In this document: positions 1 through 9,851 of the stretch, in pieces
How positions within the stretch are numbered: position 1 is the stretch's first letter
Layout: every line of letters begins with the position of its first letter
DNA from: Amoebophrya sp. A120
Lineage: Eukaryota > Sar > Dinophyceae > Syndiniales > Amoebophryaceae
DNA length: 64,000 bases
Assembly: GCA_905178155.1 (NCBI GenBank)
Contig: CAJINV010000009.1
Span: forward strand, 2,023,373 to 2,087,372
Reading direction: 5' to 3'
Program-made: the position numbers and the translations under genes
Notes under the pieces: model-generated
The model's database searches: none
What the model was told of the DNA's origin: nothing
The model's input: the letters and a program-made list of their open reading frames with translations, nothing else

Positions 1-1590
1 GCCTAGGCTACTATCTCGGAAAGCGTCAGCAGCATTCTGCTCAGGCGCTGTCTCGAATGTTGCTTCAACAGCCGCTGCATCACTCTGTGCAACCTCGTTG
101 GCTGAAAGGCTATGATGAGGCTTTTGCGCCGTCTCGTGTGGCGTGGTGAGCAAAGATGTTGAACCATGATCGTCGTCCGCGTCCTCAGCGTCTATTCCGT
201 AAGGTGATGTGCCATCGGTGTGCTCGGCGCTGCCTCCGTCGTGTTCCATTTCTTCTTTCGGCACCGCGTAATCGTAGCCATAAAGCAAAAACTGGTGCTG
301 CCGTTCCGTATCATACATGGGAACGTTTTGCTTCGACGCGTCAAACTTGCTCATGGAACTATCAACATCTTCACTCCTACTCTCTACTTCATCGCCGTTA
401 ACGTCGGTGTTCGAAGATGTTTTCGGTAGCGGGTCGTACTTCCAATCGATGCAGTGTCTCCCGGTGATGCTTGTTTTGATGAATTCCCTGTCCAGAGGCC
501 CGTGGTAATCCATGAAGTAGGGCGGATCCAGGTACATGCAGAACTCGACCGCGCTCCAAATGTGGGCGAATTTCTCGCGCAAGTGCTTGAACAAAACGTC
601 CAGCAGGAACTTGTTGTGCGGCAACAGCGAGTGAAAGTCCTGCAGAAATTTCGTTGGGAGGATAAAGGGCTGCAGGTTTTCCCGCTCGATCCAGGTCAAA
701 AACCAGTCACTGGTGAAGAGCTCGAAGAACCAGATCACCATCCGCGTGAAGTGACTGATGTTCTGCCACTCTGAGGCCATGACCACGATCGTGTTGCTAA
801 ACTCCTTCACGGGATTCACCGGGAAAACGTGGTAGGGGTCGAAAGGGAGCTTGTCATCTTGCTCGTGTTCAACAGCAAAACGGCTCGAGGAGGATATTGA
901 CGGTGTACTGCTCTGAAGATCGTCGGGCGCTTGTAGTTCGTTCACCTGATCACGTCCTTGAAGATCCTCTCCTTCACTACGAAGAACACCATGATCACCA
1001 GTTGCGCCCAGTCGTTCCTTCTCCCGATCCACCTCTTCCGCGAAGGCTTTCCGCCAGGTCTGGCGGTGGTAAAACTCCACACTGTCCTCGTCTTGAATGA
1101 TCCCGCTCAGGTTCGACACGAACGGAAAATCCTCGATCGGCCGCCCCGTGCGGGACGCGATCAGGTCGTTACTCGGGTTGCCCCGGCGAAACCAGATGTT
1201 GCTCGCGTCCCGATCCGGAATGCGGATCACCTTTTCGCGGATCATGGTGGACAGAAAGTTAGTCACCTCCGTCACCGTTACCGCGGTGAAATTCTTATTC
1301 TGTGCTTTTGTTGCAGGTGGTCGCTCACTATCCTCTGGTCGCGCGGCGGTCGAAGAAGAACTTTCTGCGACGACGCTGCTGGGGTGGTCCTGGTCGTCCA
1401 CGCGCTGGAGATGCTGTTCCGTTGGAGAAGAAAGCTGGAACACATCTGGTATGCCGAACCGCACCACACCCTTTGGATACCGGTCGGATCCGTGCACGAG
1501 AAAAGTCTCGTACCCGCGCGTTTCCCATATCCGATCCGGAAATCTTCGAAAGTACTTCTGGTTCAGAACGCGGAACAACGGCCATAACAT
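1..1590 (-). CDS. Hypothetical protein, truncated at window edge
   Basis: An open frame of 530 codons runs from an ATG at 1590 to the window edge with no stop, so the C-terminus is missing. An in-frame TAA lies nine bases upstream of the ATG, which supports this start unless an upstream exon exists. The protein begins MLWPLFRVLNQKYFRRFPD. It has a basic/aromatic N-terminal third, a central W/F-rich block (WQNISHFTRMVIWFFELF, then SDWFLTWIERENLQPFIL), and an acidic, Ser/His-rich low-complexity tail. The conserved-looking parts are residues about 1-190 and 255-370. The W/F-rich stretch could be a buried helix but is not a clear membrane segment. I do not recognise the family. The next gene upstream ends at 1769 in the same orientation, leaving 178 nt between them. 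I found no phase-consistent splice joining the two. Confidence 0.7.
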   Translation of the reverse strand, partial: MLWPLFRVLNQKYFRRFPDRIWETRGYETFLVHGSDRYPKGVVRFGIPDVFQLSSPTEQHLQRVDDQDHPSSVVAESSSSTAARPEDSERPPATKAQNKNFTAVTVTEVTNFLSTMIREKVIRIPDRDASNIWFRRGNPSNDLIASRTGRPIEDFPFVSNLSGIIQDEDSVEFYHRQTWRKAFAEEVDREKERLGATGDHGVLRSEGEDLQGRDQVNELQAPDDLQSSTPSISSSSRFAVEHEQDDKLPFDPYHVFPVNPVKEFSNTIVVMASEWQNISHFTRMVIWFFELFTSDWFLTWIERENLQPFILPTKFLQDFHSLLPHNKFLLDVLFKHLREKFAHIWSAVEFCMYLDPPYFMDYHGPLDREFIKTSITGRHCIDWKYDPLPKTSSNTDVNGDEVESRSEDVDSSMSKFDASKQNVPMYDTERQHQFLLYGYDYAVPKEEMEHDGGSAEHTDGTSPYGIDAEDADDDHGSTSLLTTPHETAQKPHHSLSANEVAQSDAAAVEATFETAPEQNAADAFRDSSLG

Positions 1591-1768
1591 GTTTACTTAG
1601 ACGGAAAAATAAACAAGCAACGGACTAACTTCTACGAAGAGATGCATCAATACATGGACGATTCTTAGTCGGTCGAGAGCCGAACAAAAGCACTCCTGGA
1701 GCTGCAGGCTGAGGGAAGGTTTTACCGAAGCAAATCAATGCAAAAGAAAAAGGAGCTAATCGGCCGTC

Positions 1769-3067
1769 CTAGTCGCACTCGCAATACTGGCTCTGGTGCT
1801 GCGTAATTTTCCGGTGATAATATTCAAGGGAGTATCCGTTGTATCCGCCGTGTGTTTTCAAATTGGCCAGGGCGCCAAGCTTCTCGACGATGTCCATCGG
1901 GGTCAGCGTTTCGAAATATCTGTTCACTGCGGATCGCTGGTCCGATCTAGATCCCGACTTGCGTGTCGTGCAGAGATTCAAAAGATTCTTCGCGCGCTGC
2001 TGTGGACCTAGGTACGTGGTGGTCGTGGAGCTGGAGGTTCTAGTCGAGTCTGGTTCATCATCATTTACCAAAGACGCAGGGCGTTGTTTGTCGTGGTCCC
2101 CTGGGGCCTCTGCAACTTCCGCGCCGGATGAAGTAGGGCTATCGCTTGTCACGTCGTTCTCTTCATCGTCTGTGGCGGAAGCCACTGCGTTGTCCAATCC
2201 ACTAACCGCAGCGTACCCATGCTTCGTATCCGTGTCGTGTGGGAGAAAATCCTCGCCACGCTCCATCAAACAGGCACCAGGCTCGCAACTCGGGACGCGG
2301 CTGCAAAAGAGACTTCGGTCGTCTCCGAGACTCTCGAGCGCTTCCTCGAAAAGACCCACATACTGTGACCAAGCAGCTGGTGTAGTCGCACTAGTATTGT
2401 TCTCGTCATCTTCTGTGGCAGGCAGCTCAGCGTTCTCGTCGCGCTTATAGCCCAAGGTAGATGTTGTTCCCGTGCCAGCACCCTCTTCTTCCGGTGTCGT
2501 TGTAGTCGACCCGTCTGCGTCGACTGCAACGTCAAGCCTCTGCGCTTCGCGTTTGCGTCGGACATTTTCCGCTGAGCGTAATCTCAACACTTCAGTATGG
2601 TAGGAATCGAAGTCAATCTGCAAGGTGTGTTCCTCGTGTAATCGATTGTAACTCGACGTCGTCGTCAGTGCTCCTGTTGCAGTTGTGCTGCCGAACGATG
2701 GCTCAACTGCGTGCCCAAGCACGACATCCTCCTGCTCAAGACCACCCGACGAAGTGGAAGTTGGCAGCGCCACGGACGAAAGGGAGGGAAGCACTGCTCG
2801 TTGTGGGTTCGTGGGGCACCAATTTTGCAGGTACCAAAACAATCCATGGAAGCCGACACGACTGGAAATTATGGAATTCTCCCAGTACCAGGTCGTGCTG
2901 CAGTTTCCGTTGGCATGTCGCCGAAAATACCGATCGTAATACTCCTCTTTTGGTATGACCATGTTTTTCCATCGTTCTTTGTACTTTTTTCCAATGCATT
3001 CATAAATCTCTCTTCTACTGAGGTGGTGAAGTGGCAGCAGCACGAAGCCGGCTTCATTTGTTCGCAC
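1769..3067 (-). CDS. Hypothetical protein with disordered centre
   Basis: A 432-codon open frame; its first codon (3067) is GTG, and the first in-frame ATG gives the start MVIPKEEYYDRYFRR about 36 codons later. The true 5' end is therefore probably in an upstream exon or out of frame. Immediately upstream in another frame an ATG at about 3126 opens a signal-peptide-like stretch (LLLVDVVVLCLWSFCG) that ends at a TGA overlapping this frame. The first ~90 residues are basic and aromatic (KKYKERWKNMV, WYWENSIISSRVGFHGLFWYL). The middle is Ser/Thr/Asp/Glu-rich and probably disordered. The last ~60 residues are again ordered-looking (YFETLTPMDIVEKLGALANL) and end QYCECD. No known domain is recognised. 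A secreted or luminal protein is possible if the upstream hydrophobic stretch is joined by splicing. Confidence 0.6.
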   Translation of the reverse strand: MRTNEAGFVLLPLHHLSRREIYECIGKKYKERWKNMVIPKEEYYDRYFRRHANGNCSTTWYWENSIISSRVGFHGLFWYLQNWCPTNPQRAVLPSLSSVALPTSTSSGGLEQEDVVLGHAVEPSFGSTTATGALTTTSSYNRLHEEHTLQIDFDSYHTEVLRLRSAENVRRKREAQRLDVAVDADGSTTTTPEEEGAGTGTTSTLGYKRDENAELPATEDDENNTSATTPAAWSQYVGLFEEALESLGDDRSLFCSRVPSCEPGACLMERGEDFLPHDTDTKHGYAAVSGLDNAVASATDDEENDVTSDSPTSSGAEVAEAPGDHDKQRPASLVNDDEPDSTRTSSSTTTTYLGPQQRAKNLLNLCTTRKSGSRSDQRSAVNRYFETLTPMDIVEKLGALANLKTHGGYNGYSLEYYHRKITQHQSQYCECD

Positions 3068-3883
3068 GACCGCAGAAAGACCACAGGCAAAGGACTACCA
3101 CGTCAACTAGCAGTAGAGACATCATGATCATTATTTGAGTTGTTGCACACGTACACAACGCCACGTGCACACATGATCGCCACAAGAAAAAGGAAAAAGG
3201 CAAAAGACTTGATCTTTTATTTTCGACCGAAGGCGGGAAGGAGCGTTGACGTTCGCGGGCAACAAGGTGGCGACAGAGAGGACTAAACCGATAAACCGAG
3301 GATCCATGTACTTAAATCACGTGAATTGATGTCATGTGACAAGATCCGACTGCATCGAGTAGGCCTCAAAAAAGCAAAGGATTTGGAACCCTTCCTGACG
3401 TAAGAATAGCACCACGACGCGTGCATGCTACAACTAGCCAATGGAAAAGAACAAAAGATTCCAGTGAAACAGCGAGTTCACGGCAGCCGGCGAACGATGC
3501 GTGCTGTTTTTCTTTTTTTCTGAAAGCAAGTTGCTTCATATCATTTTCTACCTACCAGCAGGACCATGCTGACGTCCAGAGTTGTTACGCAATAATTATG
3601 ATTATATATTCAGCGAATTTGCTGCAAGTGAATGAAACTGAAGCCGATGAATATGTCGACGAAGGTATGCTGCAGCCGAACAGCGACGGGATGGGAAAAC
3701 GTATCTGTTGTATGTCGCAAGTAATCGCACAAACAAAAGCTGTCACTACATAGTCGCGTTTATTGATGCCTCCAGCGGAAGTGACTACACTAGAGTGCTG
3801 CAACAAGTACTAGATACATACACACATCACATAGTCGTAAAAGTAAAAACATTATACAACTCAAGAATTCATCGCGTTCGAAA
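3068..3883. other. Intergenic, no gene seen
   Basis: This AT-richer spacer of about 0.8 kb lies between two minus-strand genes. Short open frames exist on both strands but start at non-ATG codons or have no protein-like composition. It should hold the 3' end of the downstream transcript and the 5' region of the upstream gene. I see no RNA gene or repeat. Confidence 0.5.
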
Positions 3884-6532
3884 TCAGAGAACCAATTTTG
3901 AATCGAGCCATTTCGAAATCGCGCCGAAGTCACTGTAGCCGCGCAGGATGTCCACCGCAAGTGATGCGTCGTGCCCGACCTGTTTTGACAAAATCATCGT
4001 GGAGTCCAAATCGAAACGGTTGGTAAATTGCGCACTCTGGAATGAGTACGCCAGTAAATTTGATTTGGTTTGCTCCCGCTTTCCGTCAAACAGCATGCCC
4101 CAAGGCATCGATTTGTACTCGCACTTGTTCCCGCCGAGGGGGTTGAAGAAGGACCGGGAAGTGAAGTCGATGTGGAGCAGCCGTAGATTTGTGAACAGGA
4201 TCAAGTCCTTCCTGTTCCGGAAGGCCAGCTCCAGGTGCTCCTGCACTTCCGTGTTCGGGTACCAAAGCAGGATGCGCTGCGACTTCAGCTGGAAGTCCAA
4301 CGCATTCACCTCCTCGTTGCTCAACTGCGCAAAATTGTTACGGTCGAGCGCGCTCAACGCGGTCGCGAGCAGCCCGGCCAGACCTTTGGATTTTTTTCCA
4401 CCGCGCAAGTCCTCAGGTCTGAAGTTCTGCAGATCGGGGAGGTTTCGTGTTTTATTGATGGTCTCTGCGGAAGATCCGTAATTCAAAACAATGCGGTCGG
4501 CAAGAAACCCCTGGATTGCAGGCAAGTCCACACTACCGCGCCTTAGGTCCTGCTCAATTACCGGGTCGATCTCGTGGTCGCGGGCTGGTGTGAGGTTACG
4601 TGTGTTCCAGAAAGCGCGCACATAAAGCTCGAGTTCGCAATCCAGGTCAAAGCTCCACTCGTCACCGGCACACTTCACGCCAAATTGTCGGCAGGATTGG
4701 TAAGGGATGGTAAGGTATTGGACCTTTTTCCCCGTAAAGCCTTGCGCGTCGATCAGGAAAACCCGCTTGCTCGTGAGTAAAACCAAATCCCGCCCGCAGC
4801 GGAGCGCGACCATGACCTGCTCGTCGGTCGCGAGTAACTGCGCTTCGTGCATCTGCTGGTCGGCGACTTGTGCGTCCACGCTTTTGGCGTCATCCGTGGC
4901 CCACGAGATGAACAAATCAAACAGGTTGTTGTTCTGCGACAGACCGGGGCGTTGGATCGTCGTGGCCTGCGCCTTCCCGCTCCCCTGGTAAGAATACTGC
5001 TGCCACCGCTCCGCCGGTCGCGCCATCAGCTTCTCGCTGAGATACTGGTGAATCCCAATCAGGTCGACCTTGTCGCGCGCCAGGTCCTGTTCCAGAAACG
5101 TGACCCACGGTTGGGGCGGGTCAATGCTTTCAATGCGTCCCTCGTCGTCCCGGTTGATCACCTCGGGGATGAAGCAGCAGCTGTCGGTCCAGAGCTGCAC
5201 CTCGCAGTCGCCGTCCTTTTTCCCAAACAAGTTTCGCCCGCCGGGAGTCTGGACCGCAAAGTGGGAAATGGAGTGGTAGGGCACGGTCAAGAAGTTCGTC
5301 GCCTTCCCGTGAGACCCAAACAGGCCTTTTTTCATGTTGTCCACGAACAAAACCCGCTTAGTGGTGAAGAGAAAGTAGTCCTTTCTCCCTTTGAACCCCA
5401 TCTCAACCTTCTCGTCATCCAGCAGAACGCCCTGCCGGTGGAATTCCTGGTCCGCTTCTCTCGCGTCGATCTGACCCGCGTTGCCCTCCGACCGCGTCAA
5501 CCACCACAAGGGGCCCAGCTGCACGCCTCCCAAATCGCCCGAGATGTTTCGCGTGTTTTCCAAGGAACTTCGATGCCCCTGGTGGTTCCCGCAGGTCACG
5601 GCGATTAGAAACTTTGCGAGCTTTTTGATGTCGATGTTCCGCTTCAGATCCTGCGAGAAGTAGGATTTGCCCGGGAGATTCGTGAAGAGGCAGAGAGTAG
5701 AGTCCCGATCGGCGAAAATGCCACCCTCACCCGCCGTCTCGACAGAAAACAGGCGAATATGCTCGTACAGGACGGTCTGGTACGAAACCCGGTTCCCGGT
5801 AAAGCCTTGCACATCGACCACGAGGAAGCGCTTGTTCGTGAAGATGACCATGTCTCTACCATCTTTAAAGGCGAACACCACCGTTTCAGGTATTTTGTTT
5901 CCCCCTGTCGACGTCCCCGCCGGCTGCAGCACGCCTTTTCCCTGCAGTTTCGCTTGAATTTCACTCGGGTCCTTCTCCACTGCATTGCCGCCGACCCAGT
6001 CGAAAAACCCCTGTTTATCACTCCCGCTTTTGTTTGTTTTGCTATCGTCCCACCGCGCCACAGGTTTAAAACCAAGAAACGGGTCATAGTTTGGGAGGCA
6101 CTTTTCGTTCAAAAGCTGTAGAATATCCATCACCGGGACGGGGCTCGCCTTCGTACAGGCGAAATCTCGACAGATGATTCGCAGCTGGTCCTTGCATTTC
6201 GTGTAAAGCTCCATCTCACAGTCGTTGTCCAAGAAACTTCCCGGGGTGGTAACACTGTAGCCACCGATGCTCGAGTAGGGGATAAACCGCATCAAGTTGT
6301 CCTTGGCGCCGAAACAGCACGTGTTCGGGCTTTGCAGAATAATTCTCCGATCCGTGAAAAACAGGCGTTTGTGAAGCAATTCGTAGGCGAGAAGGACCTT
6401 TTCGTCTTCGGGAATGAGGTTCGCAGCCCCTTTTGCGCTGGCCATGTTGTCCGAAAAGTCCCCGCTGCGCAGCTCGCGCTCTGCCATGGCGGCGGTCATG
6501 GGACTAAAGTTATTCGTGCAGACTTGCCCCAT
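3884..6532 (-). CDS. Five tandem bacterial-type PH domains, myristoylated (copy A)
   Basis: A single-exon protein of 882 residues made of five diverged copies of a bacterial-type pleckstrin-homology (PHb, PF08000-like) module, at roughly residues 40-150, 205-310, 370-500, 575-690 and 755-880. Each copy has the family signature: a charged strand, then an FTNKR-like strand (FTDRR, FTNKR, FTTKR, LTSKR, FTNLR), often IDAQGFTGKK, then a strand with IPY, and a D-x-D/E-x-E-L-x-L strand. The start at 6532 is an ATG giving MGQVCTNN. This fits the N-myristoylation consensus (Gly2, Thr6), and Cys5 could be palmitoylated. A membrane-anchored scaffold or lipid-binding protein is inferred. The neighbour at 7233-9851 is a paralog with the same domain order, for example both contain KDYFLFTTKRVLFVDN, so they arose by tandem duplication. 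No catalytic domain is visible. Confidence 0.88.
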   Translation of the reverse strand: MGQVCTNNFSPMTAAMAERELRSGDFSDNMASAKGAANLIPEDEKVLLAYELLHKRLFFTDRRIILQSPNTCCFGAKDNLMRFIPYSSIGGYSVTTPGSFLDNDCEMELYTKCKDQLRIICRDFACTKASPVPVMDILQLLNEKCLPNYDPFLGFKPVARWDDSKTNKSGSDKQGFFDWVGGNAVEKDPSEIQAKLQGKGVLQPAGTSTGGNKIPETVVFAFKDGRDMVIFTNKRFLVVDVQGFTGNRVSYQTVLYEHIRLFSVETAGEGGIFADRDSTLCLFTNLPGKSYFSQDLKRNIDIKKLAKFLIAVTCGNHQGHRSSLENTRNISGDLGGVQLGPLWWLTRSEGNAGQIDAREADQEFHRQGVLLDDEKVEMGFKGRKDYFLFTTKRVLFVDNMKKGLFGSHGKATNFLTVPYHSISHFAVQTPGGRNLFGKKDGDCEVQLWTDSCCFIPEVINRDDEGRIESIDPPQPWVTFLEQDLARDKVDLIGIHQYLSEKLMARPAERWQQYSYQGSGKAQATTIQRPGLSQNNNLFDLFISWATDDAKSVDAQVADQQMHEAQLLATDEQVMVALRCGRDLVLLTSKRVFLIDAQGFTGKKVQYLTIPYQSCRQFGVKCAGDEWSFDLDCELELYVRAFWNTRNLTPARDHEIDPVIEQDLRRGSVDLPAIQGFLADRIVLNYGSSAETINKTRNLPDLQNFRPEDLRGGKKSKGLAGLLATALSALDRNNFAQLSNEEVNALDFQLKSQRILLWYPNTEVQEHLELAFRNRKDLILFTNLRLLHIDFTSRSFFNPLGGNKCEYKSMPWGMLFDGKREQTKSNLLAYSFQSAQFTNRFDLDSTMILSKQVGHDASLAVDILRGYSDFGAISKWLDSKLVL

Positions 6533-7232
6533 TTTGATGATGCCGTGGGTCTAAGACGTTCTTTAGCTTTACGTGTTGATATAGCCACTCAGTATTTATT
6601 TTGAGAATAAGCTTGGACTGGGGTAGCTGGGCCGCTTGCTCATGCTCGTCACCTTTCACTTTCCATAAAAGTTATAAGCAAAGACAAAGAGAAAAAGAGC
6701 GAAGACAAGCGCGTTGGTTCTTTTTTGTATTTGTTTGGGTATCTATCGTATTGTAAATAAGAATAACGCACATACAACAATTTAAATTTACCGAGTTGAC
6801 GCAAAGAGGAAACCGACTAGGCAACCGACCAGAGTATCGATTTCGATCCTCGTCTGGAATATCGGATAATAACCGCTCAACCGAGAAGGAGAATGACAAA
6901 GACGTTGCTGCACGAAACCGACGATGACTTCTGAGGACGTCTTAGGCACATCGTGATCCTACGATGTAGTTGCTGAGATCGTCCAGGCGAAGCCGCAGCA
7001 TAAATTTTCATCATACTAAAAACAGGCTGCTCCTACCGTCGCCACCTCAAGTAGCACTGCGTCTTCTTGGATAACAAGTACTAACTTGCCGTAATCTATA
7101 TCTATGTAAATGTTGTTGTAGTTCAGCACGGACGAATGAATCAAGAGCCAGAGCGTAGATGTAGAAGTCCTGATTCTTTCACATGCTGGTCCACCTCCAC
7201 GTCCTATTGCATCAACTTGTGCTACAACGTGT
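6533..7232. other. Intergenic between the PHb paralogs
   Basis: A 700-nt AT-rich spacer separates the duplicated genes. Open frames here are short and lack ATG starts. I see no similarity between this spacer and the one beyond the second copy, so the duplication did not obviously carry conserved flanks. No RNA gene or repeat was found. Confidence 0.45.
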
Positions 7233-9851
7233 CTACAAAACTAGTTTGGACGTGAGCCACCTCGCAATGGAGCCAAAGTCGCATCTCCCCCGCTGGATGT
7301 CCACCCGGATCTTACCGTCCAATTTCGTGACCTGTTTGTGCAGCGTCATGGTGGAATCCAGATCGAATCTGTTGGTGAACTGGGCGGTCTCAAAGGTAAA
7401 CGCTAACAAGTTTGACGTCATCCGGCCTCGCTGCTGGTCGAACAAGAGGCCCCACGGCATCGATTTGTACTCGATTTTGTTTCCGCCACCGAGCTTGAAA
7501 AACGACCTCGCGGTAAAATCGATGTGGAACAGACGGAGGTTCGTGAACAGGATAAAGTCTTTCCGGTTCCGGAAGGCGAGTTCCACGCGTTCTTCCACAT
7601 TCCGGTCCGGGTAACAGATCAGAATCCGCTGTTGCGTGAGTGCAGCTTCCAGCTGCCGTGTCTCATCCAGGCCGAGCTGCGCGAAATTGTCGCGGTCGAG
7701 CACCTTCAGAGCGGACATCAACAGGCCCGTTAGGCCCTTGTCGTCGCTCGAATGGGAGGGGGGCACTAGGTTCTGAAAATTGGGAAGGTTTTGCAGCTGG
7801 GAAATCGCCGCCGCGGAGGCACCGTAGTGAAGCACGACCCGATCGGTGAGGAACCCCTGCAGGGAAAGCAGATCGACGTGCCCCCGCGCTAGATCCTGGC
7901 GAATCGTCGGATCGATGTCTTCGTCGAAGACCGGGGTTCCCCGGGTGTTCCAAAACGCGCGCACAGACAGCTCGAGCTCGCAGTCCAGATCGAAGCTCCA
8001 CTCGTCGCCCGCAGACTTCACGCTGAACTGCCTGCACGACTGGTAGGGAATGGTCAAGTACTGCACCTTCTTCCCCGTGAACCCCTGGGCGTCAATCATG
8101 AAGATCCGCCTGGTAGTCAACAGTAGCAAATCCCGGCCGCAGCGGAAGGCGAGCATGACAAATTCGTCCAACGAGAGCAGCTGCGCCTGGTGCATCTGCG
8201 CGTTGGCGAGCTGCGGGTTGACCTGCTGCGCGTCGTTCGTGGCCCAGGAGACGAACAGGTCGAACATGTTGTTGCTCATGGAAAGTTCGGGCCTTTGGAT
8301 TTGCGTCGCCTGCGCAGCAGCCCTGGCGCCGCTGCCCTGGTAGGCGTATTGCTGCCAGCGGTCGGCAGGCCGCGCCATCAGTTTCTCGCTCAAATACTGG
8401 TGCACACCAACGAGGTCGACGCGGTCCCTTGCCAGGTCCAGCTCGATGAAGGTCACCCACGGCTTCGGCGGCTTGTGGTCTTCCCCGTCGGACTTTGCGG
8501 GTTTGTAACAGCAGCTGTCGGTCCAGAGCTGGACCTCGCAGTCGCCGTCCTTTTGGCCTAAAAAATTGCGGCCGCCGGGGGTTTGCACCGCGAAGTGGCT
8601 GATGCTGTGGTAGGGGATGGTCATGTACTCCGTCGCGCTGCCGTGTGAGCCGAAGAGCCCCTTTTTCTTGTTATCCACGAACAAAACTCGTTTCGTGGTG
8701 AAGAGAAAGTAGTCTTTCTTCCCCTTAAACCCCATCTCGACCCGCTCGCTCGGCTGCAACACGCCCTGCCGGTGAAACTCCGCATCCGCTTCCCCGGCGT
8801 CAATCTGCCCGGCGTTCCCGTCCGACCTTGTGAGCCACGCCATGGGGCCGAGAGTCCCGCCGCCCAGCGTGCCGGCAATGTTGCGCGCGTGCTGAATGGA
8901 GCTGATGTGCCCGTCGTGGTTGCCGCAGGTGACGGACATGAGAAAATTCCCGATCTTCTTGATGTCGACGTTCGCCTTGAAGTCCTGCGACACGACCGGT
9001 TTGCCTGGCAGGTCCGTGAACATTTGCAGGGTCGAGTCCCGATCGGTGAACACGCCACCGGTACCAGCGGTTTCGAAGGAGAACAAGCGGATATGCTCGT
9101 ACAGGATGGATTCGTACGCGTACCGCTTCCCCGAGAACCCGTCCTGACCGACCGAGAAGAAGCGCTTGTTAGTGAACACCGCCATCGTCGGGTACAAGTT
9201 CCGGGTCCCGTCGAAAGCGAGCACGACGGTTTCCGGGACCTTCACGGCTCCTTGTATGGGCCGTTGCAGCAGCCCGCGCTGTTGCAAATTGCGCTGCACT
9301 TCCCGGGGGTCCAGCTCGGCCATGTTGCTCCCCAGCAGGTCCCAGAATGTCGGGAAGTCGTTGTGCACACTGGGATCCCAATTTACCACCGACTGGAACC
9401 CGGAATACGGGTGAAAATCGGGCAGGACCTTGTCGTTCAGCAACTGCAAAACGCTCCAGATCGGTAGCGGGTTCACCCGCGCGAAGTCGCGGACGACGAC
9501 GCGCAACTTGTCCTTGCACTTCGTCCACAGCTCCACCTCGCAGTCGCGATCAAAGGACCCGGGCGTGTGCACCGCGTACCCGCCGATGCTGGAGTAGGGC
9601 AGAAACCGCATGCAGTTTCCGGTCTCCTTGCAGAAAAACATATCGGGGGTCTGCAAGATGATCCGCTTCTCCGTGAACAGCACCCGTTGCGAATTAATCT
9701 GGTAGGCGAGAAGCACCCGTTCGCTTTGGGGGACCAAATTCGCTGCGCCGGCGGTGCCAGTCATCTCGTCCGAAAAATCCCCACTGTGCAGCTCCCGCTC
9801 CGCTTCTGCGACGGACATCGGGATGAAGTTGTCGGAAATCATCTGCCCCAT
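7233..9851 (-). CDS. Five tandem bacterial-type PH domains, myristoylated (copy B)
   Basis: This is the paralog of the gene at 3884-6532, about 872 residues in one exon, with the same five PHb modules in the same order and closely similar ends (both finish SKLVL). The open frame extends 11 codons further upstream to 9884. I chose the ATG at 9851 because it gives MGQMISDNF, which aligns with copy A and restores an N-myristoylation signal (Gly2, Ser6). Similarity between the copies is highest in module 3 (VEMGFKG-KDYFLFTTKR, then FAVQTPGGRN and DGDCEVQLWTDSCC) and lower in the inter-domain linkers. That pattern suggests constraint on the modules. The Cys5 of copy A is replaced by Ile here, so a second lipid anchor would differ between the two. 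The role is inferred to be at the cytosolic face of a membrane; partners are unknown. Confidence 0.88.
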   Translation of the reverse strand: MGQMISDNFIPMSVAEAERELHSGDFSDEMTGTAGAANLVPQSERVLLAYQINSQRVLFTEKRIILQTPDMFFCKETGNCMRFLPYSSIGGYAVHTPGSFDRDCEVELWTKCKDKLRVVVRDFARVNPLPIWSVLQLLNDKVLPDFHPYSGFQSVVNWDPSVHNDFPTFWDLLGSNMAELDPREVQRNLQQRGLLQRPIQGAVKVPETVVLAFDGTRNLYPTMAVFTNKRFFSVGQDGFSGKRYAYESILYEHIRLFSFETAGTGGVFTDRDSTLQMFTDLPGKPVVSQDFKANVDIKKIGNFLMSVTCGNHDGHISSIQHARNIAGTLGGGTLGPMAWLTRSDGNAGQIDAGEADAEFHRQGVLQPSERVEMGFKGKKDYFLFTTKRVLFVDNKKKGLFGSHGSATEYMTIPYHSISHFAVQTPGGRNFLGQKDGDCEVQLWTDSCCYKPAKSDGEDHKPPKPWVTFIELDLARDRVDLVGVHQYLSEKLMARPADRWQQYAYQGSGARAAAQATQIQRPELSMSNNMFDLFVSWATNDAQQVNPQLANAQMHQAQLLSLDEFVMLAFRCGRDLLLLTTRRIFMIDAQGFTGKKVQYLTIPYQSCRQFSVKSAGDEWSFDLDCELELSVRAFWNTRGTPVFDEDIDPTIRQDLARGHVDLLSLQGFLTDRVVLHYGASAAAISQLQNLPNFQNLVPPSHSSDDKGLTGLLMSALKVLDRDNFAQLGLDETRQLEAALTQQRILICYPDRNVEERVELAFRNRKDFILFTNLRLFHIDFTARSFFKLGGGNKIEYKSMPWGLLFDQQRGRMTSNLLAFTFETAQFTNRFDLDSTMTLHKQVTKLDGKIRVDIQRGRCDFGSIARWLTSKLVL

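Noticed and set aside
6672-6899. 75-codon minus-strand frame upstream of the first PHb gene
   Set aside because: Begins with TTG, lacks an ATG, and its second half is AT-rich noise.
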